A stretch of DNA of 64,000 bases from Liolophura sinensis (Eukaryota; Mollusca; Polyplacophora; Chitonida; Chitonidae), in assembly GCF_032854445.1 (NCBI RefSeq), contig NC_088295.1:24417385-24481384 (forward strand), given 5' to 3'. Both the position numbers and the translations under genes were made by a program. Of the stretch, positions 12,108 to 23,641 are shown piece after piece. Below the pieces are notes generated by a model. That model ran no database searches. It was not told the DNA's origin and worked only from the letters and a program-made list of their open reading frames with translations. The first letter of the stretch is position 1; each line of letters begins with the position of its first letter.

Positions 12108-15100
12108 CTGAAAACAGCAACAGCGGTTAGAACAGGGCAAAAAGACAACATGAATGAAAACATACAAAGCGCTTGTAACACATGCATCTAAAGCAAAGTT
12201 TGCCCTTGTGTTCGCTGCTTTACAAAAAGTATGGTTCAGTGGATTGTTGTAAATATCTGCATTTTTCAGGAACATCTGTATACAAAAAAACTACATGTAT
12301 CTTGGCATATTCATTCAACAAAGGAGCCCAAAATCTGTTTCATTTAACTTTTCCTTTAGTTTTGGATGTGCTCATAACCTACATGTATATCGCATTTGGT
12401 GATATTTGTTATTCATAACTTTTTGTGACTTTTCACAAGAAATTAACATTTGTGGGAAGAATTGTAGTCGTTTACAGTCAAAAGTTACAGTGATGCGTAA
12501 TAAAATTTTTTAAAAAAGAAGAAATATTAACATATTTAGAAAAATACACCAAATCTAGGCGATTCCGGTGAAGTTTGACTTAGTTAACTGACATAACGAA
12601 GTTATGACCTGTCTGTTTTATTGATCACTTTGGACAGGGTTTGTGACCGGAGTGAAGTTTCATTACCTTGCAAGCAGACAGCTTTGGACAGCTGATGGAA
12701 ATTGAGGTTGTTAACCTTTCTATTTAAACTGATAAGATGTCCACAACTGATTGTGGGTTTATTAAACACAAGAAAGTATTTTTATTCCAAGGAATATAAA
12801 ATGTCTTATGGGTCACAGCCAATTCCGGAATGTAACAGATTTTCCATGCAAAACACAACAGAGATTTGCTCAATCGATTAAGTGTCTTTGATATATAACC
12901 GCTGTAATGATTACAGGCTAGCACATAATTTCAAAATGTTAAGTCGTACAATATCTAAATATCTGAATGTGGACAAGACCGAATAACGGTCGATATTTTT
13001 AGAATTATTTGGACGAACATACTTTTATAAAAGATGTTATGTTGATAAAGGCTTTTTGACTCGTTTGAAGTCAAAGTTCTTGTATAATCCCTTGCTCTCG
13101 CAGAAGAATGCGACTGTTGACCATTAAGTATTAAACTGTTAAAGCGTGAGACAATATCCAGATGTACATGTACCTCAGTAAACAGAGAAATAAAAGATCT
13201 GGGCAGATATCCTCTGAGCACTGGGGCAGTGCCGTGTTCTTGTACGGTACCTTTTAAATCGAATTCTGAGTACAGGCCCATGTTGTAATTTGCGCAGTCC
13301 TCATTCGTGAATACGTAACACAGGTTTTGGACCTACTGGAGACTAGGTGGTCAGTTGGCGCACAGACCAACAAATTACCGTAAAACCTGGTTATGTAAAA
13401 GCCTGGATCATTGGGGTTTGCCATGAATTTAGTAAGAATGTGTAGCATGCCAAGACACTGTGTATCCAAAATAACAAAATCAATAGGACTCGCATGATCT
13501 GTGTAACTTTCAAAATGATTGTATTCTTGGATGGATTCTGACCTTAGTAGCTCTTGTAAGCTGCATGTATGTTACCTTAGCAGAGTATAACAAACACATA
13601 CATCGTGTTATAGACAGTTCTGTATGCCCAAAACAGACGTGAAAAACGTCATTAAATTTACTAGGCTTACTAGGATAGTGATACATTTAAAGCAGAACCT
13701 CTTTCTTATCTAATCACAACGAATTACGGCGTTTCCAGCGGAAAATTCGTTCTCTGGGCTCCATTGACATATACGTGCCGGCTATTAAGTCTTGCTTTGT
13801 TGCTAGTGATATGGCGAGCATACACAGTTAGTACGAGCTCATCTCCATGGTGTTAAGGGTAGTACGCCACTTGCCTCGTCAAAGGAAGTAGTGTAATTGG
13901 AAAACCGCCGTATTGATTATGTACTCTATGTGGATTAACGACAAAATGTAACTTTACTCAACTTCAATTTCCAGAATTTCTCGGAATCGAACATTCTGAC
14001 AGAACCTATTGTGTTTTGTAAGAAAGGATATGAAGTTTCCTCCGAACCTTTTAGGGGTAAGCCAGTTTTTTACTCACCGCTTATTACTTAACTACGGTAC
14101 GGAGTAGTACAATCAATAGAGGTAAAGATTCAGGGATATATCCGCAGTTTAGAATTTCCTACTGAATCAAAATTATATAGCTCAGGACCGCCAATCAATC
14201 ATAAACTGTTCCAGCGTCACCTGTCTTATTTTAATCAGTTTGCTGCAGTTCTGATAATGAAAAGTGCGCTGATCACACGCACCAAGATGCTTCGAGGAAG
14301 AAAAAAATACCAGTAACTTGTCGTATGCCAAGAATAGGTTTACACATACCTGCTAAAAACGCCTACAAAAAAGACAAGAAAAACTGGTTTAAAGCCAACC
14401 AATCTGGGATTTCATGTGTTTTCTCTCCACTGCTGTATTAAGCTGTGAAGTGCTCTTCCCGGGTATTTTACCCTTGAGTGGTTTGGTGGTGACTGAAGTG
14501 AATTCAACCGAAAAATGAAACCTTAAAGAAAAATGGCCTACTTTACGCCGATGAACAAGTAATTGTCTAGTAAATAGATTTCTTCTTTTTTTTCTTAGAA
14601 AATCTCCGATATCTGAACGAAGCTGGATGTAAGCAGCTGATCAGTTGACTTCTCTCTAAAAAACATTAGTTTGTTTAAGTGAGGTCTTGGTGACCTACAC
14701 AGTATAATCACTGAGCAAGTGGTTACCCAGATGTACCACACACTCTTGTCTGGGATAAATCTGCCATTTGTGATTTGCTTTTCTGAAATCAAACACATAA
14801 AACTGACTCAAGGATTTTGCAGAAATACGATAAATAAAGAATATTATGCTAAATACTGAACATCTTACTTTCCTTTACTTGTGATTTATATCAGCTTTCG
14901 GAGACTTTCTAGACCAACTGCATTCTATACACGGTTAGTGCGAACAACAAGGCTTCAACGACTGCCCTGTTTGAAGGTGTAGAAGTTGGTTTACTTTGGA
15001 TTCGATTTCATATCACGGCGGTATCGCGTTGTAGCAGATTGGCATCATTGGTGAACATATCTGTAGCGCTGTCAACTATAACTACACTGACAGTACTTAT

Positions 15101-16194
15101 TACATACATATGCATATGAAGTCCGACATAGCCATATGTACGCAAGCAGCGGACCGATCAGTGCTGGACCAAGACATATACATATTGAACGTCACCAAAG
15201 GAACTGTCATGACTGCAGATATTAAAATCCAAATATGGCATGCCCCGAGAAGCATGCGGATCTCCAGCATGTGGCACATGAATTCATAATAGACACAGAA
15301 TGTCGACACTGGTTTACGGTTTCAAGCTCAAAGCCGGAAGGAGACAATGATGATGGCTGGTTGACTTTATTAAGTGGAACTCAGAATCACCTCAAAATTG
15401 TATACCTTTAAAAACCCTTGTCATTATGTATCCGCGTCTGGCTGTATGTAATTTATTCCACTGAACAACAGCGTATTTTTGCGGTACATCGAAAATATCT
15501 GAGGATTGGTCAATATTACACTGTCATATTCAATAATTCAATAATAGCTATACCCTAAAAGAAAAAAGATCTGATATCTAGATCATGTTTTCAAGTATTC
15601 AAGAATTTTATGTTTTGGAGTATATATTCTGCAACACATAGCACTTGTAACGGGGCGATTCACAACTTTTAACTTTGCACCTGGAGACATTCACCAATCG
15701 CTTAATCCCGTGCTCAACTCAATTTGGTTGTTTTAATGTCTTCATTTCCGTATTGTGCTATTTCGCCAAGGTTCATTATCCCCAATAATCACTGTTATTT
15801 TTCACCACGCTCTGTTTCTTATCACTGAAGGATAATGGTCAATAAAGTGGGATCAAGGCGAATAGAGCCAACAATGTTCAGGAGCTTCCCGTTTCTGAAG
15901 CGTTTGTTCAGAGAAACAAACCGCCTTTGTCCAAATGGACCTGTCATGTTGTCAATGACAACGGTATAGTGCATTTGTTGATTTGTTTTTGATTCCGGGA
16001 TTAGATTTGCTTACACCTCTTACAAAAATTCTATTCCGCCATTTCAGTATTATCGCTGCAATAAACATGTTTTAAATATTTCTCCCCAGCAGCACGTCTA
16101 TCATTTCAGCATCTCATAATTTGAGTTATTTAGATAGAATAGGATATATACACATTAATTTTATAGAATTTATGGTTAAAGAATGTTTACCTAC
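12108..16194 (-). other. TRPC intron between exons 1 and 2 (about 4.1 kb)
   Basis: It is bounded by GTAGGT at the exon 1 donor and a pyrimidine-rich acceptor ending CAG. The content is AT-rich, and the frames inside (12182-12418, 12955-13281, 13254-13469, 14595-14798, 15100-15309) show no motif. No mobile element is recognised. Confidence 0.85.
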
Positions 16195-16332
16195 CTGCAC
16201 ATCCTCAAAGTTAGTGAAGAGCGAGCCCTGTGAAGGCACAGCTGTGGCCGAACGCCGAGTCTCCGTCATCTTGCAATCTGGACTCCTAGAAGGAGATGAA
16301 TGGATGACACAAGAATTAAGTAACTGAGACAT
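16195..16332 (-). CDS. TRPC-type channel, exon 1 with the start codon
   Basis: Exactly 46 codons run from ATG at 16332 to a CAG|GTAGGT donor, and they join exon 2 in phase 0. The peptide is a polar Ser/Thr/Arg-rich leader (MSQLLNSCVIHSSPSRSP...) ending SLFTNFEDVQ, which flows into LTDEERVYLNAAS, as expected just before the first ankyrin repeat of TRPC proteins. A TGA lies in frame 18 bases before the ATG, which supports this start. A second in-frame ATG (codon 22, MTETRRS) also has a purine at -3 and could be used instead. TRPC N-termini before the ankyrin repeats are variable and often short, so the length is reasonable. Confidence 0.88.
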
Positions 16333-16333
16333 C

Positions 16334-16699
16334 CTGGAAACATCCGGTCATTTAAACATTTCCCGAGTTAACAACCTTTAACAGATCACCCTAAACACAA
16401 GAGTTCCCAACGCGGCGAACCTCGGTGCGTCCTAATTGATCCCTTGATTTCGATTTCTTGACTGGAATCGTCAGAGTACTAAAGTCCTCGTACCAAAGCC
16501 GGCTGTCTGATCTAGCCACAAGTTGGTGAGTTTCGCAGGCGTTATACATCCGCATCTGAGCGCAGCCTTGTTGGTACTGACAGAGAACCCGGCTTTGTCA
16601 AAACAACGGCCCAACCACGCATGAACGGCACAAGGAAGCGACAGCCTTTTAAGAGCTAGAGATGACAGACCGTAGCTGAATGGTCTCAGTGATACATAC
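16334..16699 (-). other. Possible 5' UTR intron of the TRPC gene
   Basis: On the minus strand a GTATGT donor begins at 16699 and a TTTCCAG acceptor ends at 16334, one base before the start codon. The pyrimidine tract is modest. If these sites are not used, this span is simply 5' UTR or promoter. Confidence 0.4.
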
Positions 16700-16725
16700 C
16701 TTAAAAATGAAGTTGAAGTTTGGAA
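16700..16725 (-). other. Possible noncoding leader exon of the TRPC gene
   Basis: A short transcribed leader is inferred between a pyrimidine-rich initiator-like region (ctctttttccaaac) about 25-30 bases downstream of the TATA-like element and the AAG|GTATGT donor. The 5' boundary is a guess from TATA spacing. Confidence 0.35.
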
Positions 16726-16748
16726 AAAGAGAGCGGCCGATGGGTCAA

Positions 16749-16759
16749 TTTTTTATATA
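16749..16759 (-). promoter_or_regulatory. TATA-like element upstream of the TRPC gene
   Basis: The minus-strand sequence tatataaaaaa lies about 420 bp before the TRPC start codon. It sits at the right distance from a pyrimidine-rich initiator and the possible leader exon. TATA-like strings are common in AT-rich DNA, so the call rests on position. Confidence 0.4.
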
Positions 16760-17767
16760 GATATGGACAGGAAAGATTGACTTTGGTGATTTATGGTAAT
16801 CGAGGATCAAGAGAGGAGAAATAGGACCTAAGCCTCAGGACGATGCATGGCGTTCTGAAACACCTTATTAAACCCTTGTACGATAAACCCCAAGAGCGAC
16901 AAATAACAAAGCCGTCCGTCGGAACATACACCTCAACAGCTTTCCATGGTTAGAACCTTTCCAAACCTTGGTTGATGTTTGCTTAGATTCTTGGTTATAC
17001 TTCAACAAGGCTGCCACAATTTGTCAGCGCTAGCCATTATGCCAAGACTCGAAACGATTTCTTTCCATAACTGTCATTTAAGAGCTAAATACTTCGATCG
17101 ACGTTCCAGGAAGCTAACGTCCCTGTTGATACTGGGAAAAGAATTCGAATAGGGAATAAGGAAAAGAATTCGAATAGGAGTTGTGTTTACCTTCCGAAAT
17201 TGCAATCCTTCACTACGGTTCGAGCAAGTTGAAGTCAACAATACAAGCACTATTAAAGCGGTTGTGAAGCCACGTCTTTAATGCACTTTCTTGGACCATT
17301 CATCTTTCGGCCAAGCATGAAATTGATTGTACGATGGCCATAAGACGGAAGTTGTTCTATAGCGGCTACCTGTAGCTTTGTTCTAGCCTCAGAGACACGG
17401 GGTTGTGTTAATTAAGAGTCGCCCTTTCCTCATTACATTCAGTCGTATTGATTTCAATGACGTGTGCTCTATGGAAATGATACATTGCACTGAAATGTTC
17501 GGCCACCGTGCACTCCAGCTTATTACTTCCGGCCAGACGACATATAATGATGAATGTGTTTTTAATCAATTATACTTTAAGTAAGACTGTCAACACATAC
17601 TTATTCGGACTAACATTAAGCATGTTCAAATGAACAGCAATTGTCCCTTTCGACCTGTAATCTGGAATTCTGCTCCATAGAGCAATTGCTGATTAATTAC
17701 ACCGCCCAAACTGAACTGATGCATGGAAGGGAAGGTAGGGAGGAGAACTCTTGTAGACAAATACCCG
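16760..17767. other. Upstream flank of the TRPC gene; no other gene seen
   Basis: A mixed-composition region with some GC-richer patches. It contains a small tandem duplication of about 23 bp around gaaaagaattcgaatagg at 17133-17181. It probably includes proximal regulatory DNA of the TRPC gene, but no specific site can be defended. Confidence 0.4.
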
Positions 17768-18078
17768 TGCATGTGACATGCACTACATTTAACATGAACA
17801 TTTGAAGCACATGTAATATGCACAAGTCAAGTACATGCTACAATTCAAGTACATGTAACATGCAGAAATCAAATACATATGACATGCACAAGTCAGATAC
17901 ATTTCAAGGCAAATACATGTAACATGAACTGCATGTGGAATGCACAAGTCAAGTACAAGTCAATTAACATGTATAAGTTAACTACATGCACATTTCAAGT
18001 GCATGTAACATGCACAAGTAAAGAACAGCATGTTAAAGTCAAATAAGTACATGTAACATGCACGTCAAGTACATGAAG
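17768..18078. repeat. Degenerate tandem array of 'acatgtaacatgcacaagtc'
   Basis: About ten or eleven diverged units of roughly 25-30 bp are built from acatgtaacatgcac and aagtcaagtacatg. The palindromic cores acatgt and catg recur throughout, so single strands could fold in many registers. Copies have lost or gained segments, so the array is old or unstable. A minus-strand frame at 17626-17823 is a by-product. Confidence 0.85.
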
Positions 18079-20841
18079 GCTTGAAATTTGTTTGGAAAAA
18101 CAAGTAATATGATAATTGAACAAGCGTGGAATGACTTTGGAATAGTTACAAGTCAAATAGACCGTCAGGAAGTTAGACATAAGTAGCATCATTCAATAAA
18201 GCCCCGGTGATGTAGACCACCCTCTGTCCGTCACATTCTTATCGTATCATTTCAAGGCAAATTCAATGCGTTTTTCGCAAGTAAAGTCATTTCACCGAAG
18301 TGGCGATGTTGGGGACAAAAAAGTACATCTCAGCGTGGGGAAGTAATGACCTGGACATTTCTTCAATAAATATATCGGGCGCAATGAACACCAACGGAAT
18401 GCCAATTTCTGACACCGAGGAAATGGTAGATCACGTGAGCTGCGTTTTTAGCGGTGATTGGCGGTATACTGGCAGAGCTGTTCATAGCAGACGATGTGAT
18501 ATATCACATACAATGTGATGTCCGGATCAGAAACTGCATGGCAGTAATCAAAGAATCAATACACTGCAGCAAGAAGTTATTACATTATTCAGTCTTTCAT
18601 AGGATGGCTTATTGATAAACTTCACAAATAATTTTCACAAATAAGTTGTTTTCGCCAAGGTTTAAATATGTGTAGAGATTTGCAAGACGCTGCACAATAA
18701 GGCCTATAGATGGCAAGCAAACACTTCTTGAACGAAGCAAAAATATCACGGAGAAATCCCATGCGTCATAGCAATATAATAGATTGATCATCAAAATATG
18801 TACGCGTGATAAGTGGCAACAATTTGACCAAACCATGTATGGGAGATGTTGTGTGTGTTTTAGGATTTTTTTGACGAATATCCTATTTCCACGATTTGAT
18901 TAAACAGCTATCAACGCAAGCAAAATAAGAAACGATGTTCTTTTATCTGTCGAACACTTACATGTACAAATGAAAAACTAGTATTGTGACGAGCCTGTGT
19001 TATTTTTTTGTGAAGCTTTTTGTATCTACTTTTTATCTTTGTGATCGTCACTGTTGATCTTTCACCAATATGTCTTATTTTACAGATGTATTTGTGAGAG
19101 ATTGCTCCAATGGCCAAGAAGTTACCTAATTATTGTGGTATGTTATTATATGTATTTTTGATCGTTTTTTTCCACCATTTAGAAGCGTAATGGCAAACTA
19201 ATCTTATTGAAATGACATATATATATTTGAAACATCAAGATATCGCATAGATCATATAGGCGTATTGCCTTACTCTCTTCGGTAAATACTTATCTTTTAA
19301 ACTTATCGTTTAACTAGTTCTGTTTCTCGATTGTTTTTGGTTTCTAGACTAATCGATTGGTTGATTACACATCAGGGTAAAGAATCAAGTGTGCTAAAAA
19401 GTCGAAAATGTGTTCAACAATCAAAATTTGATCCTTCTGGTAAATAATCGCTTGTTGAATATTCTTCAAGACAAGAACACATGCAAATATTTTACTCCGT
19501 TTAGTTTATCAAGTTAGGCATCCTTGAAATGAAGTTCTTTTGGTATGATTTTCCTAGAAGTATGTGTAAACGGACTTATTTTATTTGAACTATCATGTGC
19601 ATCAGTTGTGTATATAAAACAATAACCAGTAACCCAGACTAATTTGGTTCAGAGCAGAGCAATGATCGAGCTACAGTTGGCGGCGAATGAATATGCAATC
19701 TTTCAGGGTTATGAAAGTCTGCGAGTTGGGTTGGAAAGCGATTCCTGGAAGGAAACTTAGAAAAGGGCAAAGAAAAGCCAAGCCTTGCTTGCCAACTTCG
19801 ATCATGACTGCCTACTGTCAACAAGCTCTTGAAGCGAGTATTTTACAATGGGGCACTTGTCGGACAATAGCGATCGATAGAAAAGACGTGTGTTCGAACC
19901 AGCTGATACCAGGCTGCAATCGCCCCTTTATCCCACTCTTCTAGGGAATCATGTTTCCCAGTTTATATCAAAGATCACCTCAAAGATGCTGAGTCAACAT
20001 GGCTTAAGTACGGAGTCGCGTCAAGAGGCCTAGAGTCCCTCTCCCCGTATCACAAACTTAGGGATGCCCAACAGGGGGTAAGTCAAACACTACGGCAAGC
20101 TACCAAGTACCAGCTCGTCCACGTTTTCGAATAATTACCCCAGATATCAAGACAATTTTGTAACTTGTGTGGGATCGTTTCTACATGCACCGTCTCAAAC
20201 AGAAATGAAAGGCACTCCACCTTGGTCCTGTTCCCAACCAAATCAGAATGATTTGACCATTCCGCTGGACAGTGTTTGTAGGCAATACATTGAAGGTCAG
20301 TCACTTGAAATAATAATGATTTCTGCATATAATATTAGCGGGTAGGTGTTAAATGAACACTCTGAGTGTTTCAGGCGGTTAACTAGTAGGGAATAAAGTT
20401 AAACTGCTTCCGATGGAAAAGAGTGTCTGCCCACATACCGACGTGACAGTATTCACTGGGAATCTCCAAAAATATAAAATTTATACATGGCTTTTTCTGT
20501 AAGGACAAATGTTACGGGAAGTAGTCAAAGGTAACACAGGCATACTGATGGTATTTAAATGAATACATTGTGTTGAGTATCAGGTATATATTACCTTCGG
20601 AGTATCAGGTATATATTTCAGTTAAGTGGAAACCTTGTCGTTCCACAAAGCTAAAAATGAATGGTATTCCCTTAGGTGCCATAAAAACAAAAACAAAAAA
20701 TTATTATCGACAGCACTGATATAAACGTAGGCTCCGACAACTGTATTCCCGTTATCACAAAAATCACACAATCTTCCTTGTTTCAAACGCTACTACATTC
20801 AACCATTTTGGAGATACATAACAAGGTTACAGTTAAGTGCA
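18079..20841. other. No supported gene
   Basis: Chance frames occur at 18300-18518, 18609-18836, 18911-19117, 19639-19824, 19687-19944 and 20083-20328, with overlaps on opposite strands. A B-box-like gtgttcgaacc near 19890 lacks a matching A box. Nothing convincing. Confidence 0.5.
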
Positions 20842-21209
20842 TCTTCATCACCTCCATTATTGTGATCATCATCTGTAGTATGGTAATCATGACTTCCAGT
20901 TCCATGATCATCACCTCCAGAATGATGATCATCACCTTCATTATGGTGATCGTCACCACCAGTATGGTGATGATCACCTCCAGTATTACGATCATCACCT
21001 CCAGTATGGTGATCGTCACCTCCAGTATTACGATCATCACCTCCAGCATGGTGATCGTCATAACCAGTATTACGATCATCATCCAGTATGATGACCATCA
21101 CCACCACTATTACGATCATCACTTCTTGTATGGTGATCGTCACCTCCAGTATTACGATCATCACTTCCACTATGGTGATCATCACCTCCAGTATGGTGAT
21201 CATCACCTT
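20842..21209. repeat. 21/42-bp minisatellite open in several frames on both strands
   Basis: The array has about 17 copies of a 21-bp unit, alternating as a 42-bp dimer (cagtatggtgatcgtcacct and cagtattacgatcatcacct). The unit length is a multiple of three and carries no stops, so long frames appear on both strands: about 150 codons on plus (T/S/I/V/M repeats), and on minus about 160 codons with a repeated DDH/R-x-TGG pattern plus another rich in I/V/M/E. These are a consequence of the repeat and not evidence of a gene. The unit is rich in gatca/tgatc, so strands can self-pair. No Kozak-like start or splice context is evident. Confidence 0.92.
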
Positions 21210-23460
21210 ATACTTATTAAATTTTGCACAATTTGAACACTGGAGAAATGTTGATTTGACAAGAAATTGTAAGCTAGGCAGAACACCAGACATGCCCTGA
21301 AGAGGGATTCTTGGAACACAGCCAGTCGTAAATGAGCAAGATACTTTCCATCTTTATCCACACGGTCATGTCTGAGGTCGGTCTGGCAATTACGTCGCGA
21401 TCTCACAGCAACGTCCTTCAACCAAGTCACCAAAATAGACCCACTGTATCTAACCAAGTGATATCGAAACACCGGCTCTCGTCTGTCAAATTATCAGTGA
21501 GTTAGTCAGAAATAACTGCGTGAGAAACTTTGCTAAGAGTCAATAGTGTAACATTGTAACGAGAAGGCCAAAAAGTCAGTAATTTAAAAGGGAGAAAATT
21601 TTGCAGAGAAACATGTAGCCATCAGTATTAAGTCCAGAGCTTGACAGTGATGTTTAAAGGTCATTGTGACAGAACAGCAATGACTTGAGAAAAACCACAA
21701 ATGTTGGATTAAAGTTTGCTTACATGTGTTAACTAGCGCAACATCCGACTCCTTGCTGACGATTCGACAGAAATGTGGACTAAAGTTCAGCCAATCATTT
21801 TCTTTGTAAACTATTTTGATAGACGAGAAGACATATTAACTCAGCTAAGTTGATTTACATATTGTCAACGGCCGATAAAGTTGGGACCCTAGTGGTTTAC
21901 TGATATGCGCAACATGTGCTCAGACACAGTGATTACGTGTATAGGCCTGGTTGATGTATATACAAGCAATGTCATCTAAAGGACAGCAATTCTTCCAGAA
22001 ATGTCACGGAAAAGTGATTTTGCAATCTGTAGACTATACTTAACTGTCAGTATTTTAAAGGCATATCGGTCTCGGTAGATATATTTTTCATCTGATTGCG
22101 CTGTCTGGCATTTCCAATGAAACTGCCCATAGCTCTCCACACGGCAGCGGTCACAGTTGGGTCCCACGGCTACTTCAGAACAGTGCTTTACATCGATCCG
22201 TTTGGAGATAGAGTAAGTAAGACTTTACACTTGACCTATAACAGTGTCCGTTCCCCACTTCCAGCAACAAAACAAATCGACAGGCATCAATCACAGTGGC
22301 ACTTGCTCTTTTGGTGGTATATTTTTTTATTCTATCATAGATGTTATACAGAGTACTTATCTGAGATTGACGCTCGGCATACTCCCTGTGTTTAAACTTA
22401 ATGAAGTAGAAGTGGCGTTGTTGCGCTGTGAGCACTAACAGGGCTGGGTAATGAGAAGATATTGATTTCAAGATTGCAGAAATCTCTCTGAGACTCAGTC
22501 TTAAACTTCCAAAACTGTTTACTGTTTACCTCAGCCAACCTAGAAGATTTATTTACAGCAGGAAATCACCTAAACAAATTAGTGCCTGCACACGATTCAC
22601 CCATAATGCCTTGCGCACCAAAAGTTGTTGCGATTTGTGGACATATTGATTGGATATAGGTTTGGGTTGGCTTTTCAAAATATATTAATGTCAATGATTA
22701 AACATTTACCTTATCCATCATACTTTGACGAATTACAACAATCAATACAGTGTCAACCCTACTGATTTTTTTTCTCGCCATTTACTAAACAAAGAATTAT
22801 CAACTCACCTGCAGTACAACCCAACTGCAGTATCACAATGAACGCTTATTGAATTCATTCGTTCACACAGCACATTAACATTAACAGTTTGTCAGGAAAG
22901 GTTAAGATGTTCTTATAAACATTTGCACAATCATCTTCACAGATATTAATATTTCCAACATGCCGTATAAAACAACATTGCCTATTATGTTCTTTTAACT
23001 TGGGTATGTGTTCTTACGTGGTGGTAATGGACCATATTTACGAAACAATTTTGCTGTGTGTTGAGTATTAGCAGATAGATTCTTTGCCATTTTCTGCTCC
23101 TGTTTATCTGCTTTTTCGGGGTCAATCCATCACAATTTAGTTCATTCCTCAGCATCATCCGTCAAAAACATCCGAGCACAGACGGAAATGAGGGCAAATC
23201 GAGTCTGGTAAATGTGGTATCGGTTTTCTGGCCTTCACCATGAGTGATTCGCCCAGGCGTACCCATGTATGCAGACTGGCAATTCACACTTGGACTAACA
23301 GCAGACAAATACGGGGGTGTTTGCTGAGAAATATGGTACTATAACAGACACGTTACTTCTTGTGTCTGTCTGTACACGAAAATGTTTTCCACGGTGGGCC
23401 GGTGTTTCCCAGCAAAACCATCGATATTTACCCAGGTTACTTTGAAGCATACTTGTCACG
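21210..23460. other. No supported gene; one weak exon-like segment at about 22156-22210
   Basis: The best candidate is a short plus-strand stretch between ...cggtcacag and a GATAGA|GTAAGT donor (peptide GSHGYFRTVLYIDPFGDR), within a 99-codon frame from 22096. It matches no family I know and is too short to call. The rest is AT-rich and unremarkable. Confidence 0.4.
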
Positions 23461-23472
23461 CACGGATGAGAT

Positions 23473-23507
<35 letters not shown>

Positions 23508-23641
23508 TTTTGATTGATGTGTTACGCCGTACTCAAGAAAATTTCACTTATACGACGGCGGTCAGCATTATGGTGAGAGGAAACCGGACATAACCAGGGG
23601 GAAACCAATGACCAGCCGCAGGTTGCTACACACGGATGAGA
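23461..23641 (-). mobile_element. 5'-truncated SINE in reverse orientation
   Basis: Read on minus, the tail matches the SINE at 3736-4004: ggttgctgg-like middle, ggtttcc, ctcaccataatgctgaccg, then gtacggcgtaacacatcaat and an (aaat)n tail about 38 bp long (plus strand atttattt run). The tRNA head and promoter boxes are missing. The sequence cacggatgaga lies at both edges as a probable target-site duplication. The tail type (aaat)n differs from the pure poly-A at 3736, which may mark a different subfamily. Confidence 0.85.

Noticed and set aside
12108-12275. Upstream extension of TRPC exon 2 to a Met at 12275
   Set aside because: A good acceptor lies at 12108, the residues before it are not TRPC-like, and exon 1 joins in phase at the acceptor.
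20778-21293. Genes encoding about 150-residue and 160-residue repetitive proteins
   Set aside because: The frames exist only because the 21-bp repeat has no stops. They are open on both strands and have no start or splice context.
22156-22210. Plus-strand exon before a GTAAGT donor
   Set aside because: Only about 18 residues, no known family, and the supposed acceptor lacks a pyrimidine tract.
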